Shown here piece after piece: positions 30,615 through 40,847 of a stretch of DNA of 64,000 nt. The DNA lies in NCBI GenBank assembly GCA_963798795.1, contig CAWCUZ010000001.1:744001-808000 (forward strand), read 5' to 3'. The notes under the pieces were generated by a model. The model saw only the letters and a program-made list of their open reading frames with translations. It searched no databases and was not told the origin of the DNA. Numbering within the stretch: the first letter of the stretch is position 1; each line of letters starts with the position of its first letter. The position numbers and the translations under genes are program-made. This DNA comes from CAWCUZ01 sp963798795. Its GTDB lineage: Bacteria > Acidobacteriota > Vicinamibacteria > Vicinamibacterales > SCN-69-37.

Positions 30615-31130
30615 CTAGAAGAGTGCCTGGATCTGTTTGTCGAAAAATGCTTTCGTCCCGATTCCTTCGAGTCTTCCGTAGATCGTCCCGTCGGCCTTGA
30701 TGAAGACCGACATCGGAATACCGTCCCGCAGCCCGAGCGCGTCGGCGACGTCATCACGATCCCGGCCGACCAGTATCGGATATGTAATCTTGAATTCGTC
30801 CGCGAATTGCCGCAGTTGCTCCGGCGTATCGTCGGTCGAGATGCCCAGGACCACCAGGCCGCGATCGCGATATTTTCCCGAGAGCTCGACCAATTCTGGA
30901 ATCTCGAATCGGCACGGTGAACACCACGTCGCCCAGAAGTTGATGAGGATCGGCCGTCCGCGGAAGTCCGCCAGCCGCACGTCCTGACCGTGCATGTCCT
31001 TGAGCGTGTAGCCGAGCGGCGCCGGCTCGCCCGACGGCATCCAGCCGGCGCGCGAAACGACGACGATGAGCAGCATCGCGGCTCCGACGGCCACGCCCCA
31101 CCGAAACACCCAGCCCGCTCGTCCCGCCAT
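30615..31130 (-). CDS. TlpA/ResA-like membrane-anchored thiol-disulfide oxidoreductase
   Basis: 171 residues: an N-terminal transmembrane anchor (about 10-27), then a thioredoxin fold with the CxxC site in FWATWCSPCRFEIPEL, the cis-Pro region GIPMSVFIKADG, and the family's central insert (VVLGISTDDTPEQLRQF). It faces the periplasm and probably reduces disulfides, for example in cytochrome c maturation. Its ATG shares one base with the stop of the M28 peptidase gene upstream, so the two are cotranscribed; the pilin downstream has its own promoter. Confidence 0.88.
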   Translation of the reverse strand: MAGRAGWVFRWGVAVGAAMLLIVVVSRAGWMPSGEPAPLGYTLKDMHGQDVRLADFRGRPILINFWATWCSPCRFEIPELVELSGKYRDRGLVVLGISTDDTPEQLRQFADEFKITYPILVGRDRDDVADALGLRDGIPMSVFIKADGTIYGRLEGIGTKAFFDKQIQALF

Positions 31131-32665
31131 TACTTCCTCACCGTCGAGGGTAGCATTTCCGGGCGCTGGGCCGCATGGTAGACGAACGACGCCAGCACGA
31201 TGGCGTTCTGCTGCAGGTCCTTGAGGTCGATGCGCTCGAACGTGTCGGCGTTGGTATGGTGCAGGCGTACGTCGTAGTCCACGTAGTCCTGCACGGGGTT
31301 GAAGCCCGGCACACCGGCGCGAATGAAACTCAGATGATCGGTGCTGCCGATGCCCGGCATCACGTTGCGGACGGCACCCAGGTCGCGGAACGGCGCGAGC
31401 CAGGCGTCGAAAATCGGTTTGACGGCCTCGTTGTCCTCGAGATACCAGCCGTAGATCGGCCCCTTGCCGGGATCGATGTTGAAGTACACGTCCATCTTCT
31501 GCCGGGCCGCGGCGTGCGCGTCACCCTCCAGATGGTCGGCCGCATAGTGCTGCGATCCGTACAGCCCTTCCTCCTCGCCGCTCCACAGTGCCAGGCGCAG
31601 CGTGCGCTTCGGCCGCACGCCGATCGCCTTCAGGATCCGGAACGCTTCCATCACGACCGCCGCGCCGTCGGCGTTGTCGGTCGCGCCCGTGCCGGCGTGC
31701 CACGAGTCGAGATGCCCGCCGAGCATGACGACCTCGTCTTTCAGCGCCGGATCGACGCCGGGAATCTCGGCGATGACGTTGTACGAGTTGCGGTCGGCGT
31801 CCAGGAACCGCGTCTGCACGTTCACGCGCAGCTTCACCGGGATGCCGTGCTCGAGCAGGCGCGCGATCATGTTGTAGTGCTCGCCCTCGAGCACGATGCG
31901 CGGCACGCGGTTCGCCGGATTGTCGCGCCCCGCCTGCACGAAGACCGTGCCCTCCTGCCCGCGGCTCGGCACCAGCATGACACCCGCGGCCTGGATGGCG
32001 TCGTTGGCCCGTTGCGCCAGCGCCTGCGCCTCCGGATCCGCCGCGCCCCGGCCACGACTGCCGCCACGGCCCGCACCACCACGGCGGCCACCCGGCGCGC
32101 CTGTCCTCGGCGCGCCGGTGGGCGCGTCCGGATGCTCGGTCGGCTGCAGGCGATCGGCTGCGATGAAGTTCGTGACCACCGGCTGCTGCAGGAGCGCGGC
32201 GCCCTTGATCGATGCCGCCAGGTCGACGATCTCCTGCGGCGACTTGCCCGCGAGCGACACGGCCGCCGCCGTGATCTCGCCAGGCGTGGACGGCGTCCAG
32301 GCTTCGGCGTACCCGGTGAGCGGAAAGTAGCGCGGCTCGACCATCTCGATCGTAAGCTTGTCGAGTTCCCAGCCGCGGCCGAACTCCCAGGGCTCCAGGT
32401 GCACGCTCGAGAGGCCCCAGGCCGTCAGGGTGTCGCGCGCCCACTCCGCGGCCCGCTTGTGCGCGGGCGATCCGGTCAGCCGCGGGCCGATGACGTTCAC
32501 GAACATGTCGAACGGCTTCTCGACCTGCGACCGCTGCAGGCCCTCCTCGCGGATCTTCGCGTTCATGTCCGCGTCGACCGGCTCCTGCATCCGGCGCGCC
32601 TCGCCGGTCGTCACGCCCGCCAGGGCCATCACCGCGCACCCGATGAGCACTCTCTTCACGTCCAT
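31130..32665 (-). CDS. Exported M28-family zinc metallopeptidase with PA domain
   Basis: About 511 residues with an N-terminal signal peptide (VLIGCAVMALAGVTTGEA), a PA-type insert (about 120-230, containing a Gly/Arg-rich spacer GGRRGGAGRGGSRGRG) and a C-terminal co-catalytic zinc domain. Zinc and catalytic residues are visible in GGHLDSWHAGTGATDNADGA, WSGEEEGLYGS and the late HHTNADTFERID. ATG 32665 is preceded directly by a GAGGAGG site; the open frame upstream is not homologous. It is probably an aminopeptidase acting outside the cytoplasm and lies between another exported peptidase and a thioredoxin-like protein. Confidence 0.87.
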   Translation of the reverse strand: MDVKRVLIGCAVMALAGVTTGEARRMQEPVDADMNAKIREEGLQRSQVEKPFDMFVNVIGPRLTGSPAHKRAAEWARDTLTAWGLSSVHLEPWEFGRGWELDKLTIEMVEPRYFPLTGYAEAWTPSTPGEITAAAVSLAGKSPQEIVDLAASIKGAALLQQPVVTNFIAADRLQPTEHPDAPTGAPRTGAPGGRRGGAGRGGSRGRGAADPEAQALAQRANDAIQAAGVMLVPSRGQEGTVFVQAGRDNPANRVPRIVLEGEHYNMIARLLEHGIPVKLRVNVQTRFLDADRNSYNVIAEIPGVDPALKDEVVMLGGHLDSWHAGTGATDNADGAAVVMEAFRILKAIGVRPKRTLRLALWSGEEEGLYGSQHYAADHLEGDAHAAARQKMDVYFNIDPGKGPIYGWYLEDNEAVKPIFDAWLAPFRDLGAVRNVMPGIGSTDHLSFIRAGVPGFNPVQDYVDYDVRLHHTNADTFERIDLKDLQQNAIVLASFVYHAAQRPEMLPSTVRK

Positions 32666-32696
32666 TCCTCCTCGCGCCTGACCGCCGATCGGGCGC

Positions 32697-35596
32697 TCAC
32701 TTTTCGTAGATGCCGTTGAACAGGAACTTGAACGTGCCCTCCGGCTGGGCGCGCTGCAGAATTTCCGGCCCGAACAGCAGCACGTGGCCGGCTCCGACGG
32801 TGGCGTCGATCGCAATGACGCCGTGCTCGAGATACGCCTGGCCCCACGCCCAGCCGCTCCGCAGCGGCGTCTTCGAGTCGAACCACGCCACCGCGCGCAC
32901 GCCCTGCGCCGCGGCGTTCGGCCCGAGACGGTAGACGGGGCTGTTGTCGAAGAAGACGTCCGTGTCGACCGCCATCCCGTAGGCGAGCGGCTGCGTGGTG
33001 TCCACGTGCGCCCGCAGCACCGACCCGGGCGTGTAGAACTTCGTCTGCGGCAGCGGTTGGCCGTTCTCGACGAGGTGGTTCTCGACCGGCAGGTCGAAGA
33101 ACCGCGCGAGGTTCGTCGCGGAGCTGCCGATGCCGATGACCGTCCCGCCGGCCTGGACGAACTCGCGGATCTGCGGCAGCGTGGCGGCGGCCGTCACGCT
33201 CCCGATCTGGTCGCGATACTCCGCCGGAATCTCCATCCCGCCGGCCCCGCCGCCGGCCCCCCCGCCGCCGCCGCGTCCGCCGCCGCGCCCGCCCCGGCCG
33301 CCGCCGGCCGGATTCGGAATGGCGCCCGACACGAAGATGAGCGTGTCGTACGTGTCCTTCAGATGCCCGGCGTCGAGCGCGGGCGCGAAGACCCGCTCGA
33401 ACGGGAACTCGAACTGCTCGAGAATCCAGCGCGTCCATCCCGCGTCGATCGAACCGCCGTACTGATCCCACAGACCGATGCGCGGCGCGCGCAGCCTGCG
33501 CGCGCGCGTGGGCGCGGCTTCCGCCGTCCCGGCGAAGCTCACACCGCGATCGGCGGCGATCGCCTCGAGCGCCGCGGCCGTCGTCGGTCTGGCCGTGACG
33601 TAGAACGAGCCCGCCGGATACGTCGTGTTGCCGACGGTCATCGGCGCCGTGAGGCTGTAGACGTCCTCCCCACCCGCGAGCAGGCGGTTGACCGCGACGA
33701 AGGCGTCGAGCACCTGGTGGCTGAACAGGTAGCCCGCGGCGCGGCCCCCCGTCACCCGGCCGGCCGGCGGCTTCACGTTCCAGTCGGCGATCGGCTCGAA
33801 CGGCCCGCTGAAGCCCTCCAGAATCCGATCGAACTTCACGCCCATCTGGAACGCGAGCGTCCAGCCGGCGTTGTCGTATGGATGGGTCGGCGGCGCGCCC
33901 GGATACGGGATGTTGTCGGGATGGTCCTGCGGCTCGAACATGTCCATCACGTGCGGTCGGAATGCCTGCGCCGTGAAGACGACGTACGAGTGCGCGGGAT
34001 AGGAGCGGCCGTTCACGGTGAAGTCGCGCGTCGCGCGCTGGACCTCGATGCCGGTCTCGAGCAGCGCGTTGACGAACCGGGTCGCGGTCGGAAAGTCGGG
34101 CTGATCCGACGGGATGATGAAGGCGCGCGGATCGCGATCGCCCGGCGCGTGCAGCGCGGCCCAGAGCGCCGCCTCGTCCACGCCGCCGCGCCCGCCACGG
34201 CCTCCGGCGCCCCCGCGGCCGCCGGGAGCGGCCGCCGCCCCCGCGCGACCCGCGCGCCCGGCCGCACCACCGGCGCCAGCCGCTCCGGCGCGCCCCGTCG
34301 TCGCCGCCGTCGCGCCCGAGGACGCCATCGCCGCCTCGACCGCGGCGTATCGATGCGGCCGCGGCGTCCACGTATCCTGGCTGCCCCGCTCGATCGAATG
34401 GCGGCCCATCGCGTAGCGGTCGTACAGGAACTGCTCCCGGAGGTTGGCCGCCAGGCTGAGAACCGCGAGGTTGCACGAGATCGAGTAGTCGATCGACTGG
34501 CGGAAGTGCCACTCCTGCGGCGCGATCGGATACGCGAGGTCGCTGGTCGGGAGTTGACGCTCCATGACCAGCGGCACACGACTCGGCGTCGGACTGCCGA
34601 TCATCTCCGTGAGAATCGCGATCGTGTTGTGGAACGCGGCGGTGTTGCGGATGCCGCCGTTCCACCAGCCGTCGTACGGCCCGCCCGACCGCATCGTCGC
34701 GCCCGGCTTGCCCTCGGCGGCCAGTCGCGTGTGCATCGCGTTGCCGAGCTGCTCGATGCCGAGGACGACCAGCGGGTCCTCGTTGTAGTTGAACGGATCG
34801 CGCAGCGGCGGCGAGTAGAGGACCGTGCCGGCCGGTCCGCTCTGGTGATGGTTGTAGAGGAGCTGCGGAAACCACTCGCGGTAGAGCACGCGGTTCATGT
34901 TCTCCGTCTCGGCCTGCGTCGACGCGAAGAAGTCGCGGTTGTTGTCGTGGCCGATGTACTTCTGATAGAGCCGCGGCAGCCCGTTCAGCGACCGCTCCTC
35001 GGGATTCGGGTTGCGCATGTACCAGTCGGCGACGAGATCGTTGCCGTCAGGATTCGCGTGCACGAAGAGGATGATGACGTCGTCGAGAATCCGCAGCGTC
35101 TCGGCGTCGGTCCGGCTCACCATCCGATAGACCATCTCGCCGAGCTGCTGCGCGCCGAGCGTTTCGCTGGCGTGCAGGCCGCCGTCGATCCAGACGACGG
35201 CCTTCCCTTCCCGCGCCAGCGCCCGGGCCTCGTCGTCGCTCAGCCCCTCGCGCGAGCGCGAGGCGGCGCGAGATCTCCTGGTAGCGCGCCAGGTTCCGCT
35301 GGTTCTCCGGCGACGTGACGATCGCCATCAACTGGTCGCGGCCCTCGGCGGTCTTGCCGATCGACCGCACGACGATGCGGTTCGATTCGGCCGCCAGGCT
35401 TCTGCCAGTACGCGGCGATCTGCTGGTAGTTCGCGAGAAAGTAGTCGTCGCCGAAGTTATGCCCGAACTCTTCCTTGGGCGTGGTGATGTGACCGGGCGT
35501 CTGGCCGGCGCCGCCGGGCGAGACGGCAACCAGGCGGGGCGCCGCCGCAGCGATGACGACGAGCAGGGCCACGAGGGGGATGAGTCGTCGGGTCAT
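32697..35596 (-). CDS. Exported M14-family zinc carboxypeptidase (frame interrupted near N-terminus)
   Basis: About 966 codons. A signal peptide starts at ATG 35596 (RRLIPLVALLVVIAAAAPRL). The catalytic domain shows the HxxE zinc pair in WIDGGLHASETLGAQQL, the FVHANPDGND block and the later zinc-side segment LLYNHHQSGPAGTVLYSPP. A long C-terminal region with a class I glutamine amidotransferase-like fold follows (GGTVIGIGSSATNLARFFDL). Two Gly/Arg/Ala-rich spacers (about 34200-34280 and 33235-33310) interrupt it. Frame changes near 35400 and 35262 split the first 110 residues. It is upstream of the M28 gene, same strand. Confidence 0.85.
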
Positions 35597-35648
35597 GGGG
35601 CATGATTGTACGCAGCGGACCGGCCTCTGTCCCCGAAAGAGCCATTTC

Positions 35649-35671
35649 TGTGGAAAACTCTCCCGTCCCCC
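35649..35671. repeat. Solo copy of the GTGGAAAAC-CTCCCGTCCCC repeat at a gene start
   Basis: TGTGGAAAAC, T, CTCCCGTCCCC matches, with one difference, the arm of the compound hairpin at 40846-40963. Here it supplies the GTG and first codons of the Hsp15-like gene. Confidence 0.7.
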
Positions 35672-36048
35672 GACTTGACCGCTGGCTGGACGTCGCGTGT
35701 CTGTTCCGGACGCGGTCGGAGGCGCAGCGGGCGTGCAACGGGGGTAAGGTCCATCTGAACGGCCAGGCGGCGCGGCCCCATCGCGAGGTGCGGCCCGGCG
35801 ACGTCATCGAGATCACCCGGGCCCCGGGCCGCAAGCAGCACGTCGTGGTCGAGGCGGTGGCCGACCGGCACATCCCCAGGGCCGAGGCCCGCAAGCTGTA
35901 CGAGGACGTGACGCCGCCGCCCTCCCCCGAGGAGCAGGCGATGCGAGACCTGCTCCGGCTGGCAGGCCCGCGACGGGTCGACACCGGCCGGCCGGACCGC
36001 CGGGAACGCCGGCGCCAGCGCCGGCTCAAGGAAGATGCGGGCGGCTGA
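35650..36048 (+). CDS. hslR: S4-domain RNA-binding protein, Hsp15 (HslR)-like
   Basis: A small S4 protein of about 132 residues; Hsp15 binds stalled 50S subunits carrying peptidyl-tRNA. The S4 core is RLDRWLDVACLFRTRSEAQRACNGGKVHLNG and then PGDVIEITRAPGRKQ, with the family's basic C-terminal tail (DRRERRRQRRLKED). GTG 35650 is the best available start, but its first six codons derive from a dispersed repeat; homology begins at RLDRWL, where a Met would be expected. It diverges from the M14 gene. arfB at 2.3 kb has a related rescue role. Confidence 0.8.
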   Translation: MENSPVPRLDRWLDVACLFRTRSEAQRACNGGKVHLNGQAARPHREVRPGDVIEITRAPGRKQHVVVEAVADRHIPRAEARKLYEDVTPPPSPEEQAMRDLLRLAGPRRVDTGRPDRRERRRQRRLKEDAGG

Positions 36049-36057
36049 TGCTATACT
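36049..36057 (+). promoter_or_regulatory. Extended -10 promoter of rpsT
   Basis: TGC-TATACT, an extended -10 (TATACT at 36052-36057) in the shared context GCTATACTGCG, overlapping the last codons of the preceding gene. The leader to the GTG start is about 60 bases. Confidence 0.6.
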
Positions 36058-36125
36058 GCGAAGTTTCGGGCCTGTACGGCGGACCGTTCCGCCGGATCGC
36101 GCCGGGCTGACTGCGAGGATTCAGA

Positions 36126-36407
36126 GTGGCTACGCGACACGCTTCGGCGATGAAGGCGCATCGCCAGACCATCAAGCACCATCTGCACAACCGCGACCTG
36201 CGTTCGCGCCTGCGGACCGCGCTCAAGAACATCCGCACCGCCATCGACGCGGGGCGACTCGACGAGGCGAAGGCCATGCTGAGCGAGACGTTCTCGGTCA
36301 TCGACAAGATGGCCGGCAAGGGCATCATCCACGACAACGCGGCCGGGCGCTACAAGTCGCGGATCGCGCGGCGGCTCAACCCCGGCGCCGCCTCGAAGCC
36401 TGCCTGA
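36126..36407 (+). CDS. rpsT: 30S ribosomal protein S20
   Basis: 93 residues, all helical and strongly basic, binding the 5' domain and helix 44 of 16S rRNA. The pattern HASAMKAHRQTIKHHLHNRD, then RSRLRTALKNIRTAI, DKMAGKGIIHDNAAGRYKSR is that of S20. It starts at GTG (VATRHASAMKAHR), has its own promoter and ends before a hairpin, so it is monocistronic, as is usual for rpsT. Confidence 0.95.
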   Translation: MATRHASAMKAHRQTIKHHLHNRDLRSRLRTALKNIRTAIDAGRLDEAKAMLSETFSVIDKMAGKGIIHDNAAGRYKSRIARRLNPGAASKPA

Positions 36408-36421
36408 CATCAGCCCCCGGC

Positions 36422-36442
36422 GAGCCCCACTCAGAGGGGCTC
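36422..36442. terminator. Hairpin between convergent rpsT and holA
   Basis: GAGCCCC, seven bases, GGGGCTC: perfect 7-bp GC stem, 14 bases after the rpsT stop and ten bases beyond the end of holA on the other strand. Without a T-run on either side, but placed as a bidirectional terminator. Confidence 0.6.
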
Positions 36443-36451
36443 CGGCGCGGC

Positions 36452-37513
36452 CTACCGCCGGCCGCCCCAGCGTGGCTGGGTCACCGGCCGTCCGGTCAAC
36501 TCCAGCACGAGCCGCTCCAGCAGCACCCGCGGCTCCCCGCCTGAGCCCTTCAACGCTCGATCGGTGCGCAACAGCGCATCGAGCGCCGGACGCACCCTCG
36601 ACGGATCCGCCTCGGCCAGCCTGGTGGACACCCACCACCGAAGCTGGCCCAGCATCTGGTGCACCGAGTCGCCCCGGTCGACGCGGTGGGCAAGTTCCCG
36701 GAGCGCGCGCCCCGCGTCGCCGTCGCCGAGCGCGTCCACCATCGCCCAGTCGTCGGACCAGGCGCCGTCGGCCGCCACTTCCTCTACGTCGTCCTCGGTG
36801 ATCCGCGACCGGCCCTCCGTGTACAGCAGGAGCCGGTCGACATCCCCGCGCAGCTTGGAGATGTCCTGGCCCGCCCGGTCGAGCAGCAGACGCATGGCCG
36901 CCGGATCGCCAGGACGGCCGGCCCTGGCGAGTTCGGCGCGCAGCCAGTCGGCAGCGATCTGACGGGCGTCGCGTCGCCCTGCCGGCGTCGCGGCCGCGAG
37001 CCCGAAGCACTCCGTCACGACCGCTGTGGCCATCAGGCGCTTCGTGAACCGACGTCCCCGGTCGATGTCCGCGGCGATGAACACGAGCGTCGTCGACGGC
37101 ACCGGATCCCCGAGATAGTCCTCGAGCGGCGCCATGTCCGTGACGGCGGCCTCGTCGCCGTCCGCCGCTTCGTCGCTGTCCTCGGATTCGGACGCGCGCC
37201 GGGCGGCGTCCGCCGCCTTGCCGCCGCGTCTGGGTTTCAACAGCCGCTCGGCACGCAGCACGAACACGATACGGCGGTCGCCGAGCATCGGGAAGGCCCG
37301 CGCGGCGGCGGCAATCGCCACCGGCGAACCGGCTTCCTCCCCGGCATACAGCCGCTCGACGGCGAACGGCCTGTCCGCCGGATCGACGGTATTTTCGATG
37401 CCGTCGGCAATCGACTCGATCAGCCTTGTGTCTTCGCCCACCAGCAGCAGGACTGGCGGCAGCTGGCCGGCCGCAATCTGCGCCTGCAGGGCCGACGGCT
37501 CGACGGTCGGCAC
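36452..37513 (-). CDS. holA: DNA polymerase III subunit delta
   Basis: Clamp-loader wrench that opens the beta clamp. 353 residues with an AAA+-like fold lacking Walker motifs, as in the family: VLLLVGEDTRLIESIADGI near the N-terminus, FPMLGDRRIVFVLRAERLL, STTLVFIAADIDRGRRFTKR, then the C-terminal collar (DISKLRGDVDRLLLYTEG, ITEDDVEEVAA). GTG 37513 starts four bases after the lptE stop; the frame upstream of it is shadow. A short acidic insert (SESEDSDEAADGDEAA) follows residue 105. Confidence 0.9.
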   Translation of the reverse strand: MPTVEPSALQAQIAAGQLPPVLLLVGEDTRLIESIADGIENTVDPADRPFAVERLYAGEEAGSPVAIAAAARAFPMLGDRRIVFVLRAERLLKPRRGGKAADAARRASESEDSDEAADGDEAAVTDMAPLEDYLGDPVPSTTLVFIAADIDRGRRFTKRLMATAVVTECFGLAAATPAGRRDARQIAADWLRAELARAGRPGDPAAMRLLLDRAGQDISKLRGDVDRLLLYTEGRSRITEDDVEEVAADGAWSDDWAMVDALGDGDAGRALRELAHRVDRGDSVHQMLGQLRWWVSTRLAEADPSRVRPALDALLRTDRALKGSGGEPRVLLERLVLELTGRPVTQPRWGGRR

Positions 37514-37517
37514 GGCG

Positions 37518-38117
37518 TCAGAACGCCTCGAGAATGGACGTGACGAGCGATCGCGCGAAGTCCTTGGCGAGCCGGTCGAACGCGTTCTGGTCCGAGCCCA
37601 GGAAGGCCGCGGCGGCATCGGTGCCCGATGCGCTCGTGGTGATCTCGTATTCCTCGCGAGCGGTCATCGACGGGTTGGACCACAGCACCTTGTTCGCGTG
37701 CAGGTCCTTGAACTCCACGTTGGCCGTGACGGTGATGGCGTAGCGCGAGGCCTGGGCCGACGTCGTGAGCGCCACCGGGTTCAGCGTCACGTAGCCGATC
37801 GTCGCCGTCAGCACGGCGTCCACGCCCTCCGATTCCGGCAGGACGCGATACTGGCCACGGCTCTGGAACTCCGCCCGCACGGCGTCGCCTAGGATGCGGT
37901 CGATGTTCGGCACGGTCGAGTGATTGACGAACTGCGGCACGCCGACGACCTTGATGTAGGCCGGGAGAAACGCGCCGCGGCCGGCCAGCGCATAGCCGCA
38001 CCCGGTCCACGTCAGCGCAGACAGGACCGCCGCGAGCGCCCCCACGAGGGGCGCAGGCAGGCGCGGCGCGGGTGTCCGCGTCGCGAAGCGGCGCCGGGCG
38101 GGCGTTCGTCGGATCAT
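37518..38117 (-). CDS. lptE: LptE-like lipopolysaccharide-assembly lipoprotein
   Basis: 199 residues, outer-membrane partner of LptD in LPS export. A long basic N-region leads to a signal sequence ending in the lipobox-like WTGCGYALAGRG (lipidated Cys about residue 40), followed by the LptE domain (IKVVGVPQFVNHSTVPNIDR, LGDAVRAEFQSRGQYRVL, and ITVTANVEFKDL). The gene lies between leuS and holA, an order shared with other Gram-negative lineages, and supports a diderm envelope. Confidence 0.85.
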   Translation of the reverse strand: MIRRTPARRRFATRTPAPRLPAPLVGALAAVLSALTWTGCGYALAGRGAFLPAYIKVVGVPQFVNHSTVPNIDRILGDAVRAEFQSRGQYRVLPESEGVDAVLTATIGYVTLNPVALTTSAQASRYAITVTANVEFKDLHANKVLWSNPSMTAREEYEITTSASGTDAAAAFLGSDQNAFDRLAKDFARSLVTSILEAF

Positions 38118-38136
38118 GTCCAGGGGCCTGCTCGAC

Positions 38137-40847
38137 TCATTTGACCACGATATTGACCAGCCGGCCGCGGGCGATGATGACCTTCACGACCTGACGGCCT
38201 TCGAGATGCGGCACGACGCCAGGCGCCGACCGAGCCGCCGCTTCGATGTCCGCTTCGTCCGCCTCGGCCGCCACCGTCACGCGCCCACGGAGCTTGCCGT
38301 TCACCTGCACGGGAATCTCGACCGACTCCTCGCGCATGGCCCCTTCGTCGGCCGCCGGCCAGCCCGCGGCCACGACACCGCCGGCATGCCCCAGCCGCTC
38401 CCACAGCTCCTCGCACATGTGCGGCGCGAAGGGTGACAGCATGAGCACCAGCGCCTCGACCGCCTCGCGGACGGCCGCCGCGGTTTCCTGCCGCTCCGCC
38501 ACGCCGACCGACGCCGCCGCCGCCGGACGGCCAGCTATCGCCTCGGAGCCGGCCGCCGCCGGACGGCCAGCTATCGCCTCGGAGCCGGCCGCCGCCGGAC
38601 GGCCAGCTATCGCCTCGGAGCCGGCCGCCGCCGGACGGCCAGCTATCGCCTCGGAGCCGGCGGCGCCCGGTCCGGCCCGCAGATTCCGCGCGTCCGCAAA
38701 CGCATACAGCTCGTTCACGAGCTCCATGAGCGCCGAGATGGCTGTGTTCAGGTGGACGCGCGGATCGACATCGCCCGTGACCCGGCGAATCGTGACGTGC
38801 GTCCGCCGGCGCAGCGCCCGCTCCCCCACGTCGAACGCGAGACCATCGACCGGGGGCGCGTCGCGCACCATGGGCATCACGCCGTCCACCAGCCGCCAGA
38901 CCCGGGCGAGGAAGCGGTACGAGCCCTCGAGGCCGCTGTCGGTCCACTCGACTTCCTTCTCGGGCGGCGCCACGAACATCACGTAGAGCCGCAGCGCGTC
39001 GGCGCCGTACCAGCGCGATCATGTCGTCCGGATCCACTACGTTGCCCTTGGACTTCGACATGACCGCGCCGTCCTTGAGCACCATCCCCTGCGTCAGCAG
39101 GCGCGCGAACGGCTCGTCGAATGTCACCATCCCGAGGTCGCGGAACACGCGGCTGAAAAAACGCGAGTAGATCAGGTGGAGGATCGCGTGCTCGACGCCG
39201 CCGCTGTAGAAATCCACCGGTCCCCAGTAGGCGACCCGGGCGGGATCGAACGGCCGTTCGTCGTTGTGGGCGTCGCAGAACCGGTAGTAGTACCACGACG
39301 AATCGACGAACGTATCCATCGTGTCGGTTTCGCGCCTGGCCGGGCCGCCGCAGCGCGGGCAGCTCACGTTCACGAAGTCGGGAATGTGCGCCAGCGGCGA
39401 ATCGCCGCGGCCGGTGAACTCCACGACCGTGGGCAGCACCACCGGCAGATCCTCGTCCGGAACGGGCACGGTCCCGCACGCGCCGCAGTAGACCATCGGG
39501 ATCGGCGTGCCCCAGTAACGCTGGCGCGACACGCCCCAGTCTTTGAGCCGGTACTGCACGCTTCCCTGCCCGATTCCGCGCGCCTGCGCATCGTCGGTCA
39601 TCCGCCGGTTGGCGTCGCGCGACGGAAGCCCCGTGTACGGACCGGAGTTCACGATCGTCCCGTCGGCGTCGAAGGCCTCGGTCAGGCTGTCGCCCGTCAG
39701 GCGACCGTCCTCGGACTGGACAACGACCCTGATGGGCAAGTTGTACCTGCGGGCGAACTCGAAGTCGCGCTGATCGTGCGCCGGCACGCCCATCACCGCA
39801 CCGGTGCCGTACTCGACCAGCACGAAGTTCGCAATCCACACGGGCACCGGCTGTCCGGTGAAGGGATTGATCACCTGCCGTCCCGTGTCGAAGCCTTCCT
39901 TCTCCACCTCGCCGATGAGGCGCGCCGTCCGGTCCTGGCTGCGGAACCTCGCCGCCTCGGAACGGAATCGCACCGGGTCAGGCGATTCGTCCGCGAAACG
40001 GTCGACCAGCGGATGCTCGGGGGCGAGCAGCACGAACGTCGCGCCGTAGATCGTGTCGATGCGCGTCGTGAAGACCTCGATGTCGTCCGCCACCGCCCTG
40101 CCGGCCGGCTCCGACGGGGCGGCCGCCGGCCGACCGGCCGGCGCCAGGGCGAACCGGACGCGGGCGCCCTCCGAGCGACCGATCCAGTTGCGCTGCATCG
40201 TCAGCACCTTGTCCGGCCAGGCGTCGAGCCCGGCGATGGCGTCGAGCAGCTCGTCCGCGTAGGCGGTGATGCGCAGGAACCACTGCTCCAGCTCTCGCGA
40301 GGTCACCGGCGTTCCGCAGCGCCAGCAGCCCCCGTCGACCACCTGCTCGTTGGCCAGCACGGTCCGGCAGCTCTCGCACCAGTTGACGGTGGACCGCTTC
40401 CGAAACGCCAGGCCGCGCTCGTACATGCGGGTGAACAGCCACTGGTTCCAGCGGTAGTAGTCCGGCAGGCACGTGGCCAGCTCGCGCTCCCAGGCGTAGC
40501 TGATGCCGAGCCGCTGGAGCTGGCCTTTCATGTGCGCGATGTTGTCGAGGGTCCACCGCTCCGGGTGCACGTTGTTCTTGATGGCGGCGTTCTCGGCCGG
40601 CAGGCCGAACGCGTCCCAGCCGAATGGATGGAGGACGTTGTAGCCGCGCATCCGCATCGTGCGCGCCATGACGTCGCCGATCATGTAGTTGCGGACGTGG
40701 CCCACGTGCGCGTGCCCGGACGGGTACGCGAACATCTCGAGGCAGTAGAACTTCGGCCGGGCCTGGTCCTCGGTGACTTCGAAGGCCCGCGTCTCGGCCC
40801 AGTGGCGCTGCCACTTCGTCTCGAATCGTCTGCGGGGCGTAGTCCAT
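38137..40847 (-). CDS. leuS: Leucyl-tRNA synthetase with in-frame repeat insertion (frame interrupted twice)
   Basis: Class I synthetase, about 903 codons. HIGH-type motif in AYPSGHAHVGHVRNYMIGDV, editing domain (VFTTRIDTIYGATFVLLAPE, VPAHDQRDFEFARRY), zinc ribbon cysteines, KMSKS-type MSKSKGNVVDPDDM, and anticodon-binding domain (LMLSPFAPHMCEELWERLGH). ATG 40847 gives MDYAPQTI; one inserted base near 40826 and another near 39012 break the frame. Four copies of a 12-residue repeat are inserted in frame in the anticodon-binding region, and an Ala/Pro-rich stretch interrupts the editing domain entry (about 40085-40140). Upstream of lptE-holA. Confidence 0.92.
38522..38665. repeat. 36-bp in-frame tandem repeat inside leuS (4 copies)
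   Basis: Units at 38522-38557, 38558-38593, 38594-38629 and 38630-38665. The first three are identical; the fourth differs only in its last few bases. On the coding strand each unit encodes AGSEAIAGRPAA. The unit contains GGCCGCC and GGCGG words and no spacers. It keeps the frame because it is 12 codons long. Confidence 0.95.

Noticed and set aside
32784..35318. 844-codon plus-strand ORF opposite the M14 peptidase
   Set aside because: It is Arg/Ala/Pro-rich with no domain and is a shadow of the GC-rich gene on the other strand.
38522..38665. 36-bp repeats of CRISPR-like length
   Set aside because: They are contiguous, in frame and lie inside leuS.
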